This document shows, one piece after another, positions 17,007-23,451 of a DNA stretch of 23,451 nt. A program made the translations under genes and the position numbers. The stretch covers positions 1 through 23,451 of the IMG/VR virus record IMGVR_UViG_3300025543_000220, one strand, 5' to 3'. Origin of the DNA: a virus. Positions within the stretch are counted from its first letter, which is position 1. Every line of letters starts with the position of its first letter. The notes under the pieces are model-generated. The model worked only from the letters and a program-made list of their open reading frames with translations, was not told where the DNA came from and did not search any database.

Positions 17007-17112
17007 TCTCTTCTTCCTTATGTTTTGGTTTCTCAAAGATTTTTGCCCAGTTATCCCCGAACTCGTGCATCGGTACGAACGTGGGTCTGCGTCTACTACC
17101 TTTACCGCTCAT
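16909..17112 (-). CDS. Small basic phage protein (GSRRRP type), unknown function
   Basis: The 67-residue product begins MSGKGSRRRPTF and has a DNWAKIF segment near residue 20. I recall this 'KGSRxRP ... W..IF' pattern from small proteins of many phages, without known function. The rest is polar and probably disordered. The ATG at 17112 follows AAAGGA at a normal distance. The 3' 98 bases overlap the DUF3310 gene in another frame. It is the first gene after the 198-base non-coding stretch and so heads the long leftward operon. Confidence 0.7.
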   Translation of the reverse strand: MSGKGSRRRPTFVPMHEFGDNWAKIFEKPKHKEEENVNSRSAKNKNERLEVAEQADSPTDTNGRDAL

Positions 17113-17135
17113 TTGTTTTCCTTTGTTTGTCTGCT

Positions 17136-17159
17136 TAAAAGAAGCCCGTAGCGTGGGCT
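17136..17159 (-). terminator. Candidate intrinsic terminator or attenuator
   Basis: Read leftward, AGCCC, a 7-base loop and GGGCT form a GC-rich 5-bp stem followed by TCTTTT. It lies 24 bases before the first gene of the next operon. The stem is short, so partial termination is more likely than a complete stop. Confidence 0.45.
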
Positions 17160-17277
17160 AGCCGGTGTACACACAGTGCCGAGAACGAAACCTACAGAGA
17201 GGTTCGAGTGATGAGCTACTGTTGCACACTGCGGGTGTTGCGGCTATCGTGAACCTACCCACCGCCCGCTGGGGTAT

Positions 17278-17305
17278 ACAGGGGAAAAAGACATAAAACC
17301 CCTGT
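17278..17305. repeat. Inverted repeat just after the polymerase stop codon
   Basis: ACAGGGG (17278-17284) and CCCCTGT (17299-17305) are perfect 7-bp arms around a 14-base A-rich loop (T-rich in the leftward transcript). It begins 5 bases after the polymerase gene ends. Neither direction has a T run after the stem, so it is not a classic terminator. mRNA 3'-end protection or a protein-binding site is possible. Confidence 0.55.
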
Positions 17306-17310
17306 GACGT

Positions 17311-19164
17311 CTAACACTCTCCGTATGATCTTCCGTACCCACCTTCGCAATTGAGGGGTAAATCGGGTGCCCACGTGGGGCGTATCTTCATGGCTTCTTC
17401 GACGTGGCGCATGCCTTCTTCTACTTCTTCTTCAGGGACAATACAGCCTATGGCATCATGCACGGTCATAACCACTTTATATTTCTTAGCAACTCTAAGA
17501 AGTTGTTCGCCAATTACAATGCGAGCCAATGCCTGACAAACGTTCTCGATAACTTTACCCCCGTAGATACGGTTAGGGATTATAGCCCTACCTTTGCGGG
17601 TGTCGTAAACCGTCTCGTCGTACCCACCCTCTTCCTCTGCGGCTTGCGTTCGTAGGTTGGGGTACTTTATATACAGTCCGTTGGGTAGGCGTATACCTGT
17701 ATTGCCTTCCACAGTAAGTATACCTTCCTTACCTAGCTCTTCTACCTCGTCGTCCATCATGGTTTTTAACGCTCTGTTAGCTGCTCTCCACAAAGCAGGT
17801 ATCTCGGGGTAGGTCTCACGGTATACTTGTATAATGCGTTCACATTCTTCCTCAGGTAAGTCTACCCCGAAAGTCTTTAGCTGCGCGCGGAACTTAGCGT
17901 GGCCCATACCATAGCCTGCCCCTAGTATCGTAGTCTTACCAACGAAGCGTTCTTCCTTGGTTATTTCAGACTCAGGCTTATCGTATATAGCAGAAGCCAT
18001 GATTTTATACACATCGTCGCCTCTGTCAAAGGCGTCAACTAAGTCTTCTTCCTCGGCTAACCATGCTAGCGTACGTGCTTCAATCTGGGACAAGTCACAG
18101 TCTACAAACTTATACCCTTCCGGTGCGCACATAGCTTTCTTAAGCTGCGAGCCTCGAGGCAGGTTCTGCATATTGATCTTGTCGTCCCCACCCCACCGTC
18201 CGGTGTGGGCAGCGTAATAACGCAAGGGGATTGGGAGCGTGCCACGTTCTGCAATGTCGATAAAGCGTTGGGTGCGTGTCTCTTCTATCGTAGACCTAAC
18301 CCCGAGTCGGGCAGCAACTATAGCCTGTACCTCTGGGTTCTCATGTTCTTGCAGTGCCTTAAAAGCCTCGTCACTCTTAGCGAACGCGTAAGTCTCCTTA
18401 CCTGTAGTAGGGCTTATCTTCAGGGGCGGCTCTATACCGAAAGTGCGTAACAGCTCAGCAAATTGTGGATTACTTGTTAGCTTTTTCTTGTCGTGAGTTA
18501 CCTTAGCCATTAATGCTTCTTTAGTATCCTTAACCTGTTTTAAGTGGGCCACCAGTATGTCCTTATCAAGAACTAAAGCAGGCTCACTAAACATGCGGAT
18601 AGTCAGGTCTATAAGGTTAAGCTCGAATACAGGCAGGTGCTTAACAAGCACTTTAAATAATTTGTGAGTAAGCTCCACATCTTGTATGCAATAGCCGCCG
18701 TACGCCTTGAGGTCTTTTTTGGTAAAGTCCAAACGTTTTTTGCCAATTGCATCGTGTACTTCAGTACCCTTTACGCCTAGCTCATAATACTCAGAGAGGG
18801 CGGCTAGGCTTCCACCTACTTCGATAGAGTGAATGGCACGCGCCATAGCTAGAGTGTCAGCGATCTTCTTAGGTTTTATACCGAAGTGCCAACTAAGAAT
18901 AGCCATGTCGAACATGGCGTTGTGCGCAAGAGCAACCGAGTTCTCCCAATCGAACTGAGAAAGAAAGTTAGCCACTTGCTTTTTTGAACCGGAGAACCAC
19001 ACTGGGACAGAAGCTATATTTTGATGATAGTTCTTGCTTACAACTTTAACAGCAACGCCGATAACCTCGAACAGGGGGTGGCGTATATATTCTTCAGTCG
19101 TACACTTACGCAGTCCGTAGTCTTTAGCGTAATAGGTCTCAAAGTCGACAACCAATAAGTCCAT
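17311..19164 (-). CDS. Family A DNA polymerase with 3'-5' exonuclease
   Basis: This 617-residue polymerase replicates the phage genome. The N-terminal proofreading exonuclease has all DEDD motifs: D7/E9 (VVDFETYY), D86 (AHNAMFD) and YCIQD (158-162). The polymerase part shows motif A DLSQIE (D357), motif B R406-x3-K410-x7-Y418-G, and motif C VHDAIG (D570). The residue matching E. coli Pol I F762 is Leu414, a variant common in marine phages. In motif C the usual Glu after HD is Ala, as in many phage members. There is no 5'-3' exonuclease domain. The ATG at 19164 has AAGGA upstream and lies within the end of the VRR-NUC gene (26-base overlap), so the two are one unit. Confidence 0.95.
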   Translation of the reverse strand: MDLLVVDFETYYAKDYGLRKCTTEEYIRHPLFEVIGVAVKVVSKNYHQNIASVPVWFSGSKKQVANFLSQFDWENSVALAHNAMFDMAILSWHFGIKPKKIADTLAMARAIHSIEVGGSLAALSEYYELGVKGTEVHDAIGKKRLDFTKKDLKAYGGYCIQDVELTHKLFKVLVKHLPVFELNLIDLTIRMFSEPALVLDKDILVAHLKQVKDTKEALMAKVTHDKKKLTSNPQFAELLRTFGIEPPLKISPTTGKETYAFAKSDEAFKALQEHENPEVQAIVAARLGVRSTIEETRTQRFIDIAERGTLPIPLRYYAAHTGRWGGDDKINMQNLPRGSQLKKAMCAPEGYKFVDCDLSQIEARTLAWLAEEEDLVDAFDRGDDVYKIMASAIYDKPESEITKEERFVGKTTILGAGYGMGHAKFRAQLKTFGVDLPEEECERIIQVYRETYPEIPALWRAANRALKTMMDDEVEELGKEGILTVEGNTGIRLPNGLYIKYPNLRTQAAEEEGGYDETVYDTRKGRAIIPNRIYGGKVIENVCQALARIVIGEQLLRVAKKYKVVMTVHDAIGCIVPEEEVEEGMRHVEEAMKIRPTWAPDLPLNCEGGYGRSYGEC

Positions 19165-19471
19165 CGTTGTTATCCTTACTCATCACTGTAGTTAGTATAG
19201 TTTCAAGCTCGGAGATATTGTCCTCGTTTACCACGCAGGATATACCGCCAGCTTTCATAATATCTGCAAGCTCTTTCTCTTGTAGGGGGGTTGGTTTATT
19301 CTTGCCAGCCTTGCACTCGATGCCTATGAAGCGCCCTTGCAAGCAGCATACGATGTCGGGAACACCGCTCCTGCCCATACCGTAACTGGCGGGGAAAAAG
19401 TAATACGCGCCGTACTCTTTAAGTAAGCGGACTACTTTATTCTTAACTTTCTTCTCGGGAGTCATCGCCAT
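19139..19471 (-). CDS. VRR-NUC domain nuclease
   Basis: The 110 residues form a minimal VRR-NUC (PD-(D/E)XK) nuclease of the type fused to FAN1 or free in phages. The signature is complete: YGMGRSGVPDIV (D39), GIECKAG (E52, K54) and Q64. Stand-alone viral members can cut Holliday junctions, so a role in resolving replication intermediates before packaging is plausible. No ribosome binding site precedes either ATG (19471 or 19465). A sigma70-like promoter is placed so that transcription would begin at the A of the first ATG, which points to a leaderless mRNA. It shares its transcript with the polymerase gene. Confidence 0.9.
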   Translation of the reverse strand: MAMTPEKKVKNKVVRLLKEYGAYYFFPASYGMGRSGVPDIVCCLQGRFIGIECKAGKNKPTPLQEKELADIMKAGGISCVVNEDNISELETILTTVMSKDNNDGLIGCRL

Positions 19472-19477
19472 TCAAGA

Positions 19478-19506
19478 AGAATAGCTTATAGATTGGACTT
19501 TGTAAA
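19478..19506 (-). promoter_or_regulatory. Candidate sigma70-like promoter giving a leaderless mRNA
   Basis: Read leftward, TTTACA (19501-19506, 5 of 6) is separated by exactly 17 bases from TATTCT (19478-19483, 4 of 6). The usual start point, 7 bases after the -10 box, falls on the A of the VRR-NUC ATG at 19471. It begins 4 bases after the T run of the block A terminator, so the gap is exactly one terminator plus one promoter. Confidence 0.6.
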
Positions 19507-19510
19507 GCAC

Positions 19511-19537
19511 AAAAAAACCCCGCACTAAGGCGGGGTT
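19511..19537 (-). terminator. Strong intrinsic terminator closing the MoxR-vWA operon
   Basis: Read leftward, a perfect 8-bp stem AACCCCGC/GCGGGGTT with a 6-base loop runs straight into a T tract (7 T in all, two paired). This is a textbook Rho-independent terminator in the - direction. In the + direction the stem is followed only by AATCTTT, so it should act mainly one way. It lies 12 bases after a palindrome copy. Confidence 0.92.
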
Positions 19538-19549
19538 AATCTTTCAGGC

Positions 19550-19568
19550 AACCTATAATTTATAGGTT
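19550..19568. repeat. 19-bp perfect palindrome, copy 1
   Basis: AACCTATAATTTATAGGTT has 9-bp arms around one central base. Here it overlaps the TAA of the ribbon-helix-helix gene by two bases and precedes the terminator. It is identical to copies at 21572 and 22780. Confidence 0.95.
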
Positions 19569-19767
19569 ACTCGTCGTTCTCTTCAGCAAAAAGCAATGCA
19601 GAAGACTGAAGCTCTTGTACATGCGCCTCTAACACATTGCGTATCTCGGCGGTGTAACTAGAATGATGCTCTTTGAAGTAGTCTACTACATACTCTGGTA
19701 GTCGCACGTTAGTGTGTACCATTGCAGGTTTATTACCTTTGCCTCTGCGTCTAACTGTTGAGTTCAT
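19567..19767 (-). CDS. Ribbon-helix-helix DNA-binding protein
   Basis: The 66-residue product fits the Arc/MetJ/CopG fold. A basic N-terminal arm (VRRRGKGNK) precedes the DNA-contacting strand MVHTNVRLP, then helix 1 (EYVVDYFKEHH) and helix 2 (SYTAEIRNVLEAHVQEL), with an acidic tail. Such proteins bind palindromic operators as dimers. It is the last gene of block A, begins inside the 3' end of the 314-residue gene (17-base overlap, GAGGAG upstream), and its stop codon touches palindrome copy 1. No toxin gene lies next to it, so it looks like a regulator rather than an antitoxin. The palindromes of this operon are its obvious candidate targets (inference). Confidence 0.82.
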   Translation of the reverse strand: MNSTVRRRGKGNKPAMVHTNVRLPEYVVDYFKEHHSSYTAEIRNVLEAHVQELQSSALLFAEENDE

Positions 19768-20695
19768 TTGCTAGCTCCTCTGCTATCCAAAACCTTTCTG
19801 CTTCCATCTTGAAGCCTACCTCATTTACAAAACTGTTGTCGTCTGCCAACTTAAGCATACCTAACGCACCTCGTACTTTAATAGGTATACTGTTGCGATT
19901 GCATGTCTGCACCCTAGTCGAGTCCTTACGCCACATCTGATACTCCTCTCCTACGGCTTGGACATACAGACCCTTGCCTAAGCGTTGCGCATTGTAGGCT
20001 TCCTCGACTAGCTCGAAGTCGTCCTTAGCGTCCTCGTACTTCGCCATCAAATGACTCTGGTTGGTAGCCTCGAAATACTGTAGTACCGCTTGCGATAGCT
20101 GAGAGTCAGAAAAAACCGCGCGTTCCAACTCTTCTGTTATACGCTGCTTTGCGCCACGTCTTTTGTATATTGTATCGCTGTGCGCTGAGGACACCGCCGT
20201 TTTCATTAAGCCTGCCATAGACTGCATCGTTTCCACCTTAGTCATACCGTAGAAATACTTACGAAGTATAGTCGCTGCTTTAGACTGGCTCGCGGTCTTC
20301 ATAATACTGCGGCGGTGCAAGTCCTCTGCAATGCGCGCATTAGAAAAGTTTAGCGCCCCGGTGTCTTCATAGTGCACATGCCCTACACACTCTAGCTTAT
20401 CGAAAACATACATACCGTCGAACACTTCTTCGTAGTCTAGCTTTACGCAGAACCTTAGCTGCGGCATCTTTACTGCGGTATGCCGTAGTAGGTTGTATGC
20501 CATTCGATGCGCTTTTGATGCCCCTGAGTAACGAGAAACAACTTCGGGGTCGAACTCTCGCTTTTCCCCTTCATGTTCTCCTCTCCAGTGATGCACATTA
20601 CTCGGCATATCTGCAAAGGTGTTAAGCGCGTTGTTCTTTATCTTTGTAACTAACTCGTCTACAGTTCCGTTAACTCTAACTAATTTGTTAAACAT
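19751..20695 (-). CDS. Unknown 314-residue protein of the MoxR-vWA operon
   Basis: I do not recognise a family. The protein is soluble, mixed alpha/beta, with a basic central helical region (about residues 120-190, including SKAATILRKYFYGMTKVETM) and an acidic helical part around 200-230 (KYEDAKDDFELVEEAYNAQR). There is no signal peptide, membrane segment or obvious catalytic motif. The ATG at 20695 follows GAGGAG, which overlaps the TGA of the preceding gene (10 bases apart). Its constant company with the ATPase and vWA genes suggests a substrate or adaptor role, which is inference from context only. Confidence 0.72.
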   Translation of the reverse strand: MFNKLVRVNGTVDELVTKIKNNALNTFADMPSNVHHWRGEHEGEKREFDPEVVSRYSGASKAHRMAYNLLRHTAVKMPQLRFCVKLDYEEVFDGMYVFDKLECVGHVHYEDTGALNFSNARIAEDLHRRSIMKTASQSKAATILRKYFYGMTKVETMQSMAGLMKTAVSSAHSDTIYKRRGAKQRITEELERAVFSDSQLSQAVLQYFEATNQSHLMAKYEDAKDDFELVEEAYNAQRLGKGLYVQAVGEEYQMWRKDSTRVQTCNRNSIPIKVRGALGMLKLADDNSFVNEVGFKMEAERFWIAEELANELNS

Positions 20696-20705
20696 TTTGT
20701 TCTCC

Positions 20706-21560
20706 TCACCACTCGTATGATTTAATTATCTCGTCAACTTCTTTCTTCACTTCCTCACGCACCTCGGGCTGATCCTTGAACATGTCCTTTGTCTTGCCCT
20801 CCATGATCTCCTCTAGCTTCTTGCGTGCTTCTTCTAACTTGGGGTCTTTGGTAACATTCATGTGCTTAAGCATACGGCATAGCTCCAGTGGGTTAGATAC
20901 AAAAGTATCATGCCACCGTTTGTCGTCTGCGTCCCCAACCACCGCGCACTTACTACTAATATGTTCTAACTCCTTGCGCAGCCTACGCTCACTCTCTTTA
21001 ACCGCGTCTTGTATCTTGCGTTCTACTTCGTCATCACAGGCAGCGCGTAGCTCTTGCATCTCCTGCTCTGGTAGGTCTATGCACAGGTGACCACTAGCCG
21101 GAACAGGCGCAACTACAAAGTTCCATGCAAACTTCTGTAGTATCTCCCTTACAGGGGGGTAGTCGTTCTCGTTAAAGATGTCGCCTCTGTATTCTTTAGC
21201 AACGTCACGATAGGTAGAGTACTTGTCCTCGAACACATCAATTAGTCGCCCAAACTCCTGCTTCTTCCAGTTATGTTGCGCCTTGTAGTCGATGAACAAA
21301 CTCGTAGGACACAGGCGATAACCCTTGTCGTCCCAAGGTAGGGTCATAGCTGCATGCCACAACCGAACATTGGCGGCATACTTCTGTATGTCCTTGTGCC
21401 CAACCGAACCTACCATCAGGTTGTCGTACAGGCGTGTCGCTTGCGGGTCAGCGTTCTTGCTTGCTGCTAACTCCTGCTCTAGCTGCTTGTTACGCTTAGT
21501 CGCACCCCATACGCTTATGTTCAACTTCACTAGTACTGCACTGTTTGCTATTGCACTCAT
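20706..21560 (-). CDS. Unknown helical protein, possible DUF3150-like partner of the MoxR-vWA pair
   Basis: The 284-residue product starts MSAIANSAVLVKLNISVWGA, has a central GYRLCPTSLF segment and a long charged coiled-coil C-terminal third (residues 170-284, rich in Glu and Lys). The 'LNISxW' start, an all-helical body and the place beside an ATPase/vWA pair recall proteins annotated DUF3150, but I hold this loosely. The ATG at 21560 is preferred over the adjoining GTG at 21563 because GGAGAAGAG lies upstream at normal distance. Palindrome copy 2 lies directly before that ribosome binding site. No catalytic motif is visible. Confidence 0.72.
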   Translation of the reverse strand: MSAIANSAVLVKLNISVWGATKRNKQLEQELAASKNADPQATRLYDNLMVGSVGHKDIQKYAANVRLWHAAMTLPWDDKGYRLCPTSLFIDYKAQHNWKKQEFGRLIDVFEDKYSTYRDVAKEYRGDIFNENDYPPVREILQKFAWNFVVAPVPASGHLCIDLPEQEMQELRAACDDEVERKIQDAVKESERRLRKELEHISSKCAVVGDADDKRWHDTFVSNPLELCRMLKHMNVTKDPKLEEARKKLEEIMEGKTKDMFKDQPEVREEVKKEVDEIIKSYEW

Positions 21561-21571
21561 CACTCTTCTCC

Positions 21572-21590
21572 AACCTATAATTTATAGGTT
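21572..21590. repeat. 19-bp perfect palindrome, copy 2
   Basis: Identical to copies 1 and 3. It sits between the last base of the vWA gene stop codon (one base shared) and the GGAGAA ribosome binding site of the next gene. The match with copy 3 extends to 27 bases in all, taking in TA before and GGAGAA after. Confidence 0.95.
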
Positions 21591-22768
21591 TAATCAATTT
21601 GAATTGTTTTGCCCACAGGGGCGGTTATCTTTTGGTCGTTCGTTATTGCCCACAGAATTGGAGCAGTCCAATTCCCCCAACTACTAATCTCGCCATCAGT
21701 CAGCATGATTACGCAGTCAGGCTTGATGCCCTTCTCTTTCAGGTAGTCAGATACACACGTCGGATCAGTGCCGCCTCCACCCGTTGCAGTTTTCATAGCA
21801 GGGGCAGTGGTCAGCTCGTCGCTGGAGTAAATCTCATGGCTCTCCACCTGTCCGTCCCAATCAATGAAGTGTATCTTGTCGATAGATACTGCCTTAACAA
21901 TACCAAGTATCTCGCTCGTCACATCTCTGAGTCTGTCCTTGAAGAACATAGAACCCGAAGTGTCACGCGCAATCACCGCCTCGTTGATGCTGTTACCTTG
22001 TAGCGTAGGCATAATCACATCTTGATGCAGGAACCTACGGTTAGGTCGTCGCCACGTAGACTGCTCCTTCTTCTTACATGTCGAGTTCATAAACATACGC
22101 AGCAACGCGCGCCAACTTATCTTGGGCGTGACTAGCTCCTTTAACCCGAGCGCGTCTTGTAGACCGCCTGCTCCTGCTTTGGCATCGGCATGCAGTCCTT
22201 GGCGTATCGCTTGCTTGATGTCGTCCGCTAGCTTCTCTTTCTCCTTGGCGTCCAAACCCTTCGCGCCTTCCCAATCATGCTCATCGAATCCTCCGCCGCC
22301 GCCCGAGTCTTCCTCCTGCTCGGGTATGTCGTTGAAGATTCGCTTCACCGTCCACTCGTGGTACTTGCGGTCATACAGTCCGATTGCCTTGCCGTCATCT
22401 CCAACAGGCATCTCGGTCAGTATGCGCTGCGGGTCAGCCACTTGTATGCGGTCATTGATCCAGAAGTCAGTCGCCATGTTGGTACGCCTAGCATCTTGCT
22501 CGGCTAGTCTGCGGTAGGTAACGAGGTGCATACCTGCCTTGTGCAACCACTCATGTATCAAGACGAATGCCGCGCCCTTGTCCCCATTCTTTATCTGCTT
22601 GAATAGAAAGTCAGGGTTGAACCAACAGTCCCGTCCGTTAGTACACGCTGTAGGTACGTCAGTAGTGAGATAAGTCTTACCATGCATAGCCACACCGCGT
22701 AGTAAGCCAAACTCCTTCGAGCGCATCAGTCCGATTTTGATCGCTTTGAATTTTCTGTCTGCTAACAT
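21590..22768 (-). CDS. Metallopeptidase-like / von Willebrand A protein (DUF2201 type, CobT-like)
   Basis: The 392 residues join two parts. The N-terminal part carries a zinc-site signature HEWLH (72-76) in FVLIHEWLHKAGMH, as in DUF2201 'putative metallopeptidase' proteins. A Gly/Asp/Glu-rich linker (about 150-180) leads to a vWA domain with a full metal-ion-dependent adhesion site: DTSGS (269-273), T334 in GGGTDPT, and D358 in LTDGE. vWA proteins paired with MoxR ATPases (RavA-ViaA, NorQ-NorD, CobS-CobT) help remodel or insert metal into a target. The ATPase lies just upstream here. The ATG at 22768 follows GGAG and palindrome copy 3. The target is unknown. Confidence 0.88.
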   Translation of the reverse strand: MLADRKFKAIKIGLMRSKEFGLLRGVAMHGKTYLTTDVPTACTNGRDCWFNPDFLFKQIKNGDKGAAFVLIHEWLHKAGMHLVTYRRLAEQDARRTNMATDFWINDRIQVADPQRILTEMPVGDDGKAIGLYDRKYHEWTVKRIFNDIPEQEEDSGGGGGFDEHDWEGAKGLDAKEKEKLADDIKQAIRQGLHADAKAGAGGLQDALGLKELVTPKISWRALLRMFMNSTCKKKEQSTWRRPNRRFLHQDVIMPTLQGNSINEAVIARDTSGSMFFKDRLRDVTSEILGIVKAVSIDKIHFIDWDGQVESHEIYSSDELTTAPAMKTATGGGGTDPTCVSDYLKEKGIKPDCVIMLTDGEISSWGNWTAPILWAITNDQKITAPVGKTIQID

Positions 22769-22779
22769 AGTTGTTCTCC

Positions 22780-22798
22780 AACCTATAATTTATAGGTT
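22780..22798. repeat. 19-bp perfect palindrome, copy 3
   Basis: Identical to copies 1 and 2. It overlaps the first transcribed base-pairs of the junction between the ATPase stop codon (one shared base) and the GGAGAA site of the vWA gene, exactly as copy 2 does at the next junction. Confidence 0.95.
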
Positions 22799-23451
22799 TA
22801 CAGTAAGTCTTCGTTGTCGGCTGCCCACAGTGCGAAGTCAGGGTTAGTGAAGGCGATCTGCTTCTTAGACGGATGCCGTGCCAATGTCACACAGAATATG
22901 ACTTGGAACTCCTCCTCCATGCGGCGTAGGTACTTCATAATATTGCTGAGCGTGCCCTTCTCTACATGCTCCAGTAGTCCGAAGGTCAGTACCGCCCGCG
23001 CACCTGCGTCGTCTGGGATCATCGCTGTGTCGGGGGACGTGATGATAGTGCGCACTGAGGGTAGCGACTCTTGGAACCGAATGAATGACGCTTGGCTCTC
23101 CGCATACGGCGCACCTGCTGCACCTGTTAGAGAAGCGACAAGGGAATCTTCATCGAAGTACTCACGCTGCCAGATGATACGGCTACTAATCTCAAGGGTA
23201 CGAGGTGAGACCGCATTGTCCTGCGGGTTAGCAGGGTGGAATATAAACTCATTCTGAGCGCCATCGAGGTACGAAGCTAAGGCTTGCGGGTATCTATCTA
23301 CCCATGCCATTACTACAGGGTGAATCCCATTAGCTGCTGCCCATTGCAACCACTCGGTCGCGTTAGCCTTGCGCACTGTAAGCTCGACTACACGTTGCCT
23401 AGTGTGCTGCGCGAGACCATCGCCCACGCCGTCCGTATCCATGTTACCCAT
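22798..23451 (-). CDS. MoxR-type AAA+ ATPase, C-terminal part (cut by the window edge)
   Basis: The visible 217 residues start at the window edge in a GNMDTDGVGDGLAQHTRQR segment, which is the sensor 1 / arginine-finger region of MoxR/CobS-type AAA+ ATPases. A helical lid follows, with a DAGARAVLTFGLLE segment and an acidic end. The Walker A and B motifs must lie beyond 23451, so the ATG at the very edge is not the true start. MoxR ATPases work with vWA partners to remodel proteins or drive metal chelation; the vWA gene follows after 29 bases and one palindrome. The AAA+ assignment depends on this one motif block and on the partner gene. Confidence 0.8.
   Translation of the reverse strand: MGNMDTDGVGDGLAQHTRQRVVELTVRKANATEWLQWAAANGIHPVVMAWVDRYPQALASYLDGAQNEFIFHPANPQDNAVSPRTLEISSRIIWQREYFDEDSLVASLTGAAGAPYAESQASFIRFQESLPSVRTIITSPDTAMIPDDAGARAVLTFGLLEHVEKGTLSNIMKYLRRMEEEFQVIFCVTLARHPSKKQIAFTNPDFALWAADNEDLL

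Larger units (their letters stand above)
17113..17310 (-). other. Structured 198-base non-coding stretch between the polymerase and the long operon
   Basis: No convincing coding frame fills this gap, in a genome where genes otherwise overlap. It holds three inverted repeats: 7-bp arms at 17278-17284 and 17299-17305, 5-bp arms at 17189-17193 and 17200-17204, and the terminator-like hairpin at 17143-17159. It is more GC-rich than the flanks, and I see no good -35/-10 pair or tRNA fold. A small RNA, an attenuator, or the replication origin would all fit; none is shown. Confidence 0.5.

Noticed and set aside
16737-17112. A programmed frameshift joining the GSRRRP protein to the DUF3310 protein
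   Set aside because: No slippery heptamer was noticed and the second gene has its own strong ribosome site (AAGGAAGAAGAG), so separate starts explain the overlap.
17189-17215. A T-loop-like GGTTCGAGT suggesting a tRNA
   Set aside because: The flanking bases do not form a 5-bp T stem and no acceptor or anticodon stem could be built on either strand.
19567-19767. Antitoxin of a BrnTA-like toxin-antitoxin pair
   Set aside because: No small toxin gene is adjacent; the neighbour is a 314-residue protein with no toxin features.
19550-22798. The 19-bp palindromes as sigma70 promoters, since they contain TATAAT-like boxes
   Set aside because: No -35 element lies 16-18 bases upstream at any copy in the operon direction; the TATAAT reading faces the antisense direction. 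A promoter using a phage-specific factor cannot be excluded.
21590-23451. CobS/CobT cobalamin biosynthesis genes
   Set aside because: The architecture is shared by all MoxR-vWA pairs. No other cobalamin gene is present and the vWA protein carries an HExxH site, so a cobaltochelatase role is not supported.

Overview
The window looks like part of the genome of a tailed bacteriophage (Caudoviricetes). The evidence is a dense arrangement of short, overlapping genes, a complete phage-type replication and nuclease module, a peptidoglycan hydrolase, and a giant 1901-residue protein of the kind carried inside virions and ejected with the DNA. That giant protein, plus the compact family A polymerase, suggests a podovirus-like aquatic phage of a Gram-negative host. 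This is inference: no capsid, terminase, tail or host gene is visible.

Layout. Positions 1-6845 (+ strand) hold two virion-type genes, an Ala-rich protein and the 1901-aa protein with an HEGGH metallopeptidase motif. All other genes are on the - strand and converge on these two; the two arms meet with overlapping stop codons (6842-6845), leaving no intergenic space. Read in its own direction, the - arm has three blocks. Block A (23451 to 19567) encodes a MoxR-type AAA+ ATPase (cut by the window edge), a metallopeptidase/von Willebrand A protein, two large proteins of unknown function and a ribbon-helix-helix DNA-binding protein. It ends at a strong intrinsic terminator (19511-19537). Block B (19471 to 17311) starts from a sigma70-like promoter placed so that the mRNA may be leaderless, and encodes a VRR-NUC nuclease and a family A DNA polymerase. 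A structured non-coding stretch of 198 bases follows. Block C (17112 to 6842) is a run of 17 tightly coupled genes: small unknown proteins, a DUF3310 protein, a GNAT acetyltransferase, a SleB-type lysin, a staphylococcal-type nuclease, a Cas4/RecB-like nuclease, an HNH-like protein, an SNF2 helicase, a zinc-ribbon/ssDNA-binding fusion, an HTH regulator and a primase-helicase.

How it works together. Primase-helicase, SSB, polymerase and SNF2 helicase form the replication and recombination set. The nucleases could process recombination intermediates or recycle host DNA. Block A is a chelatase-like MoxR-vWA remodelling module whose role in phages is unknown to me. The most striking non-coding signal is a perfect 19-bp palindrome present three times, only in block A. 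Each copy touches the stop codon of a gene; two copies sit directly before the ribosome binding site of the next gene, and the third lies between the ribbon-helix-helix gene and the terminator. It is a candidate operator for that protein or an mRNA hairpin controlling the module.
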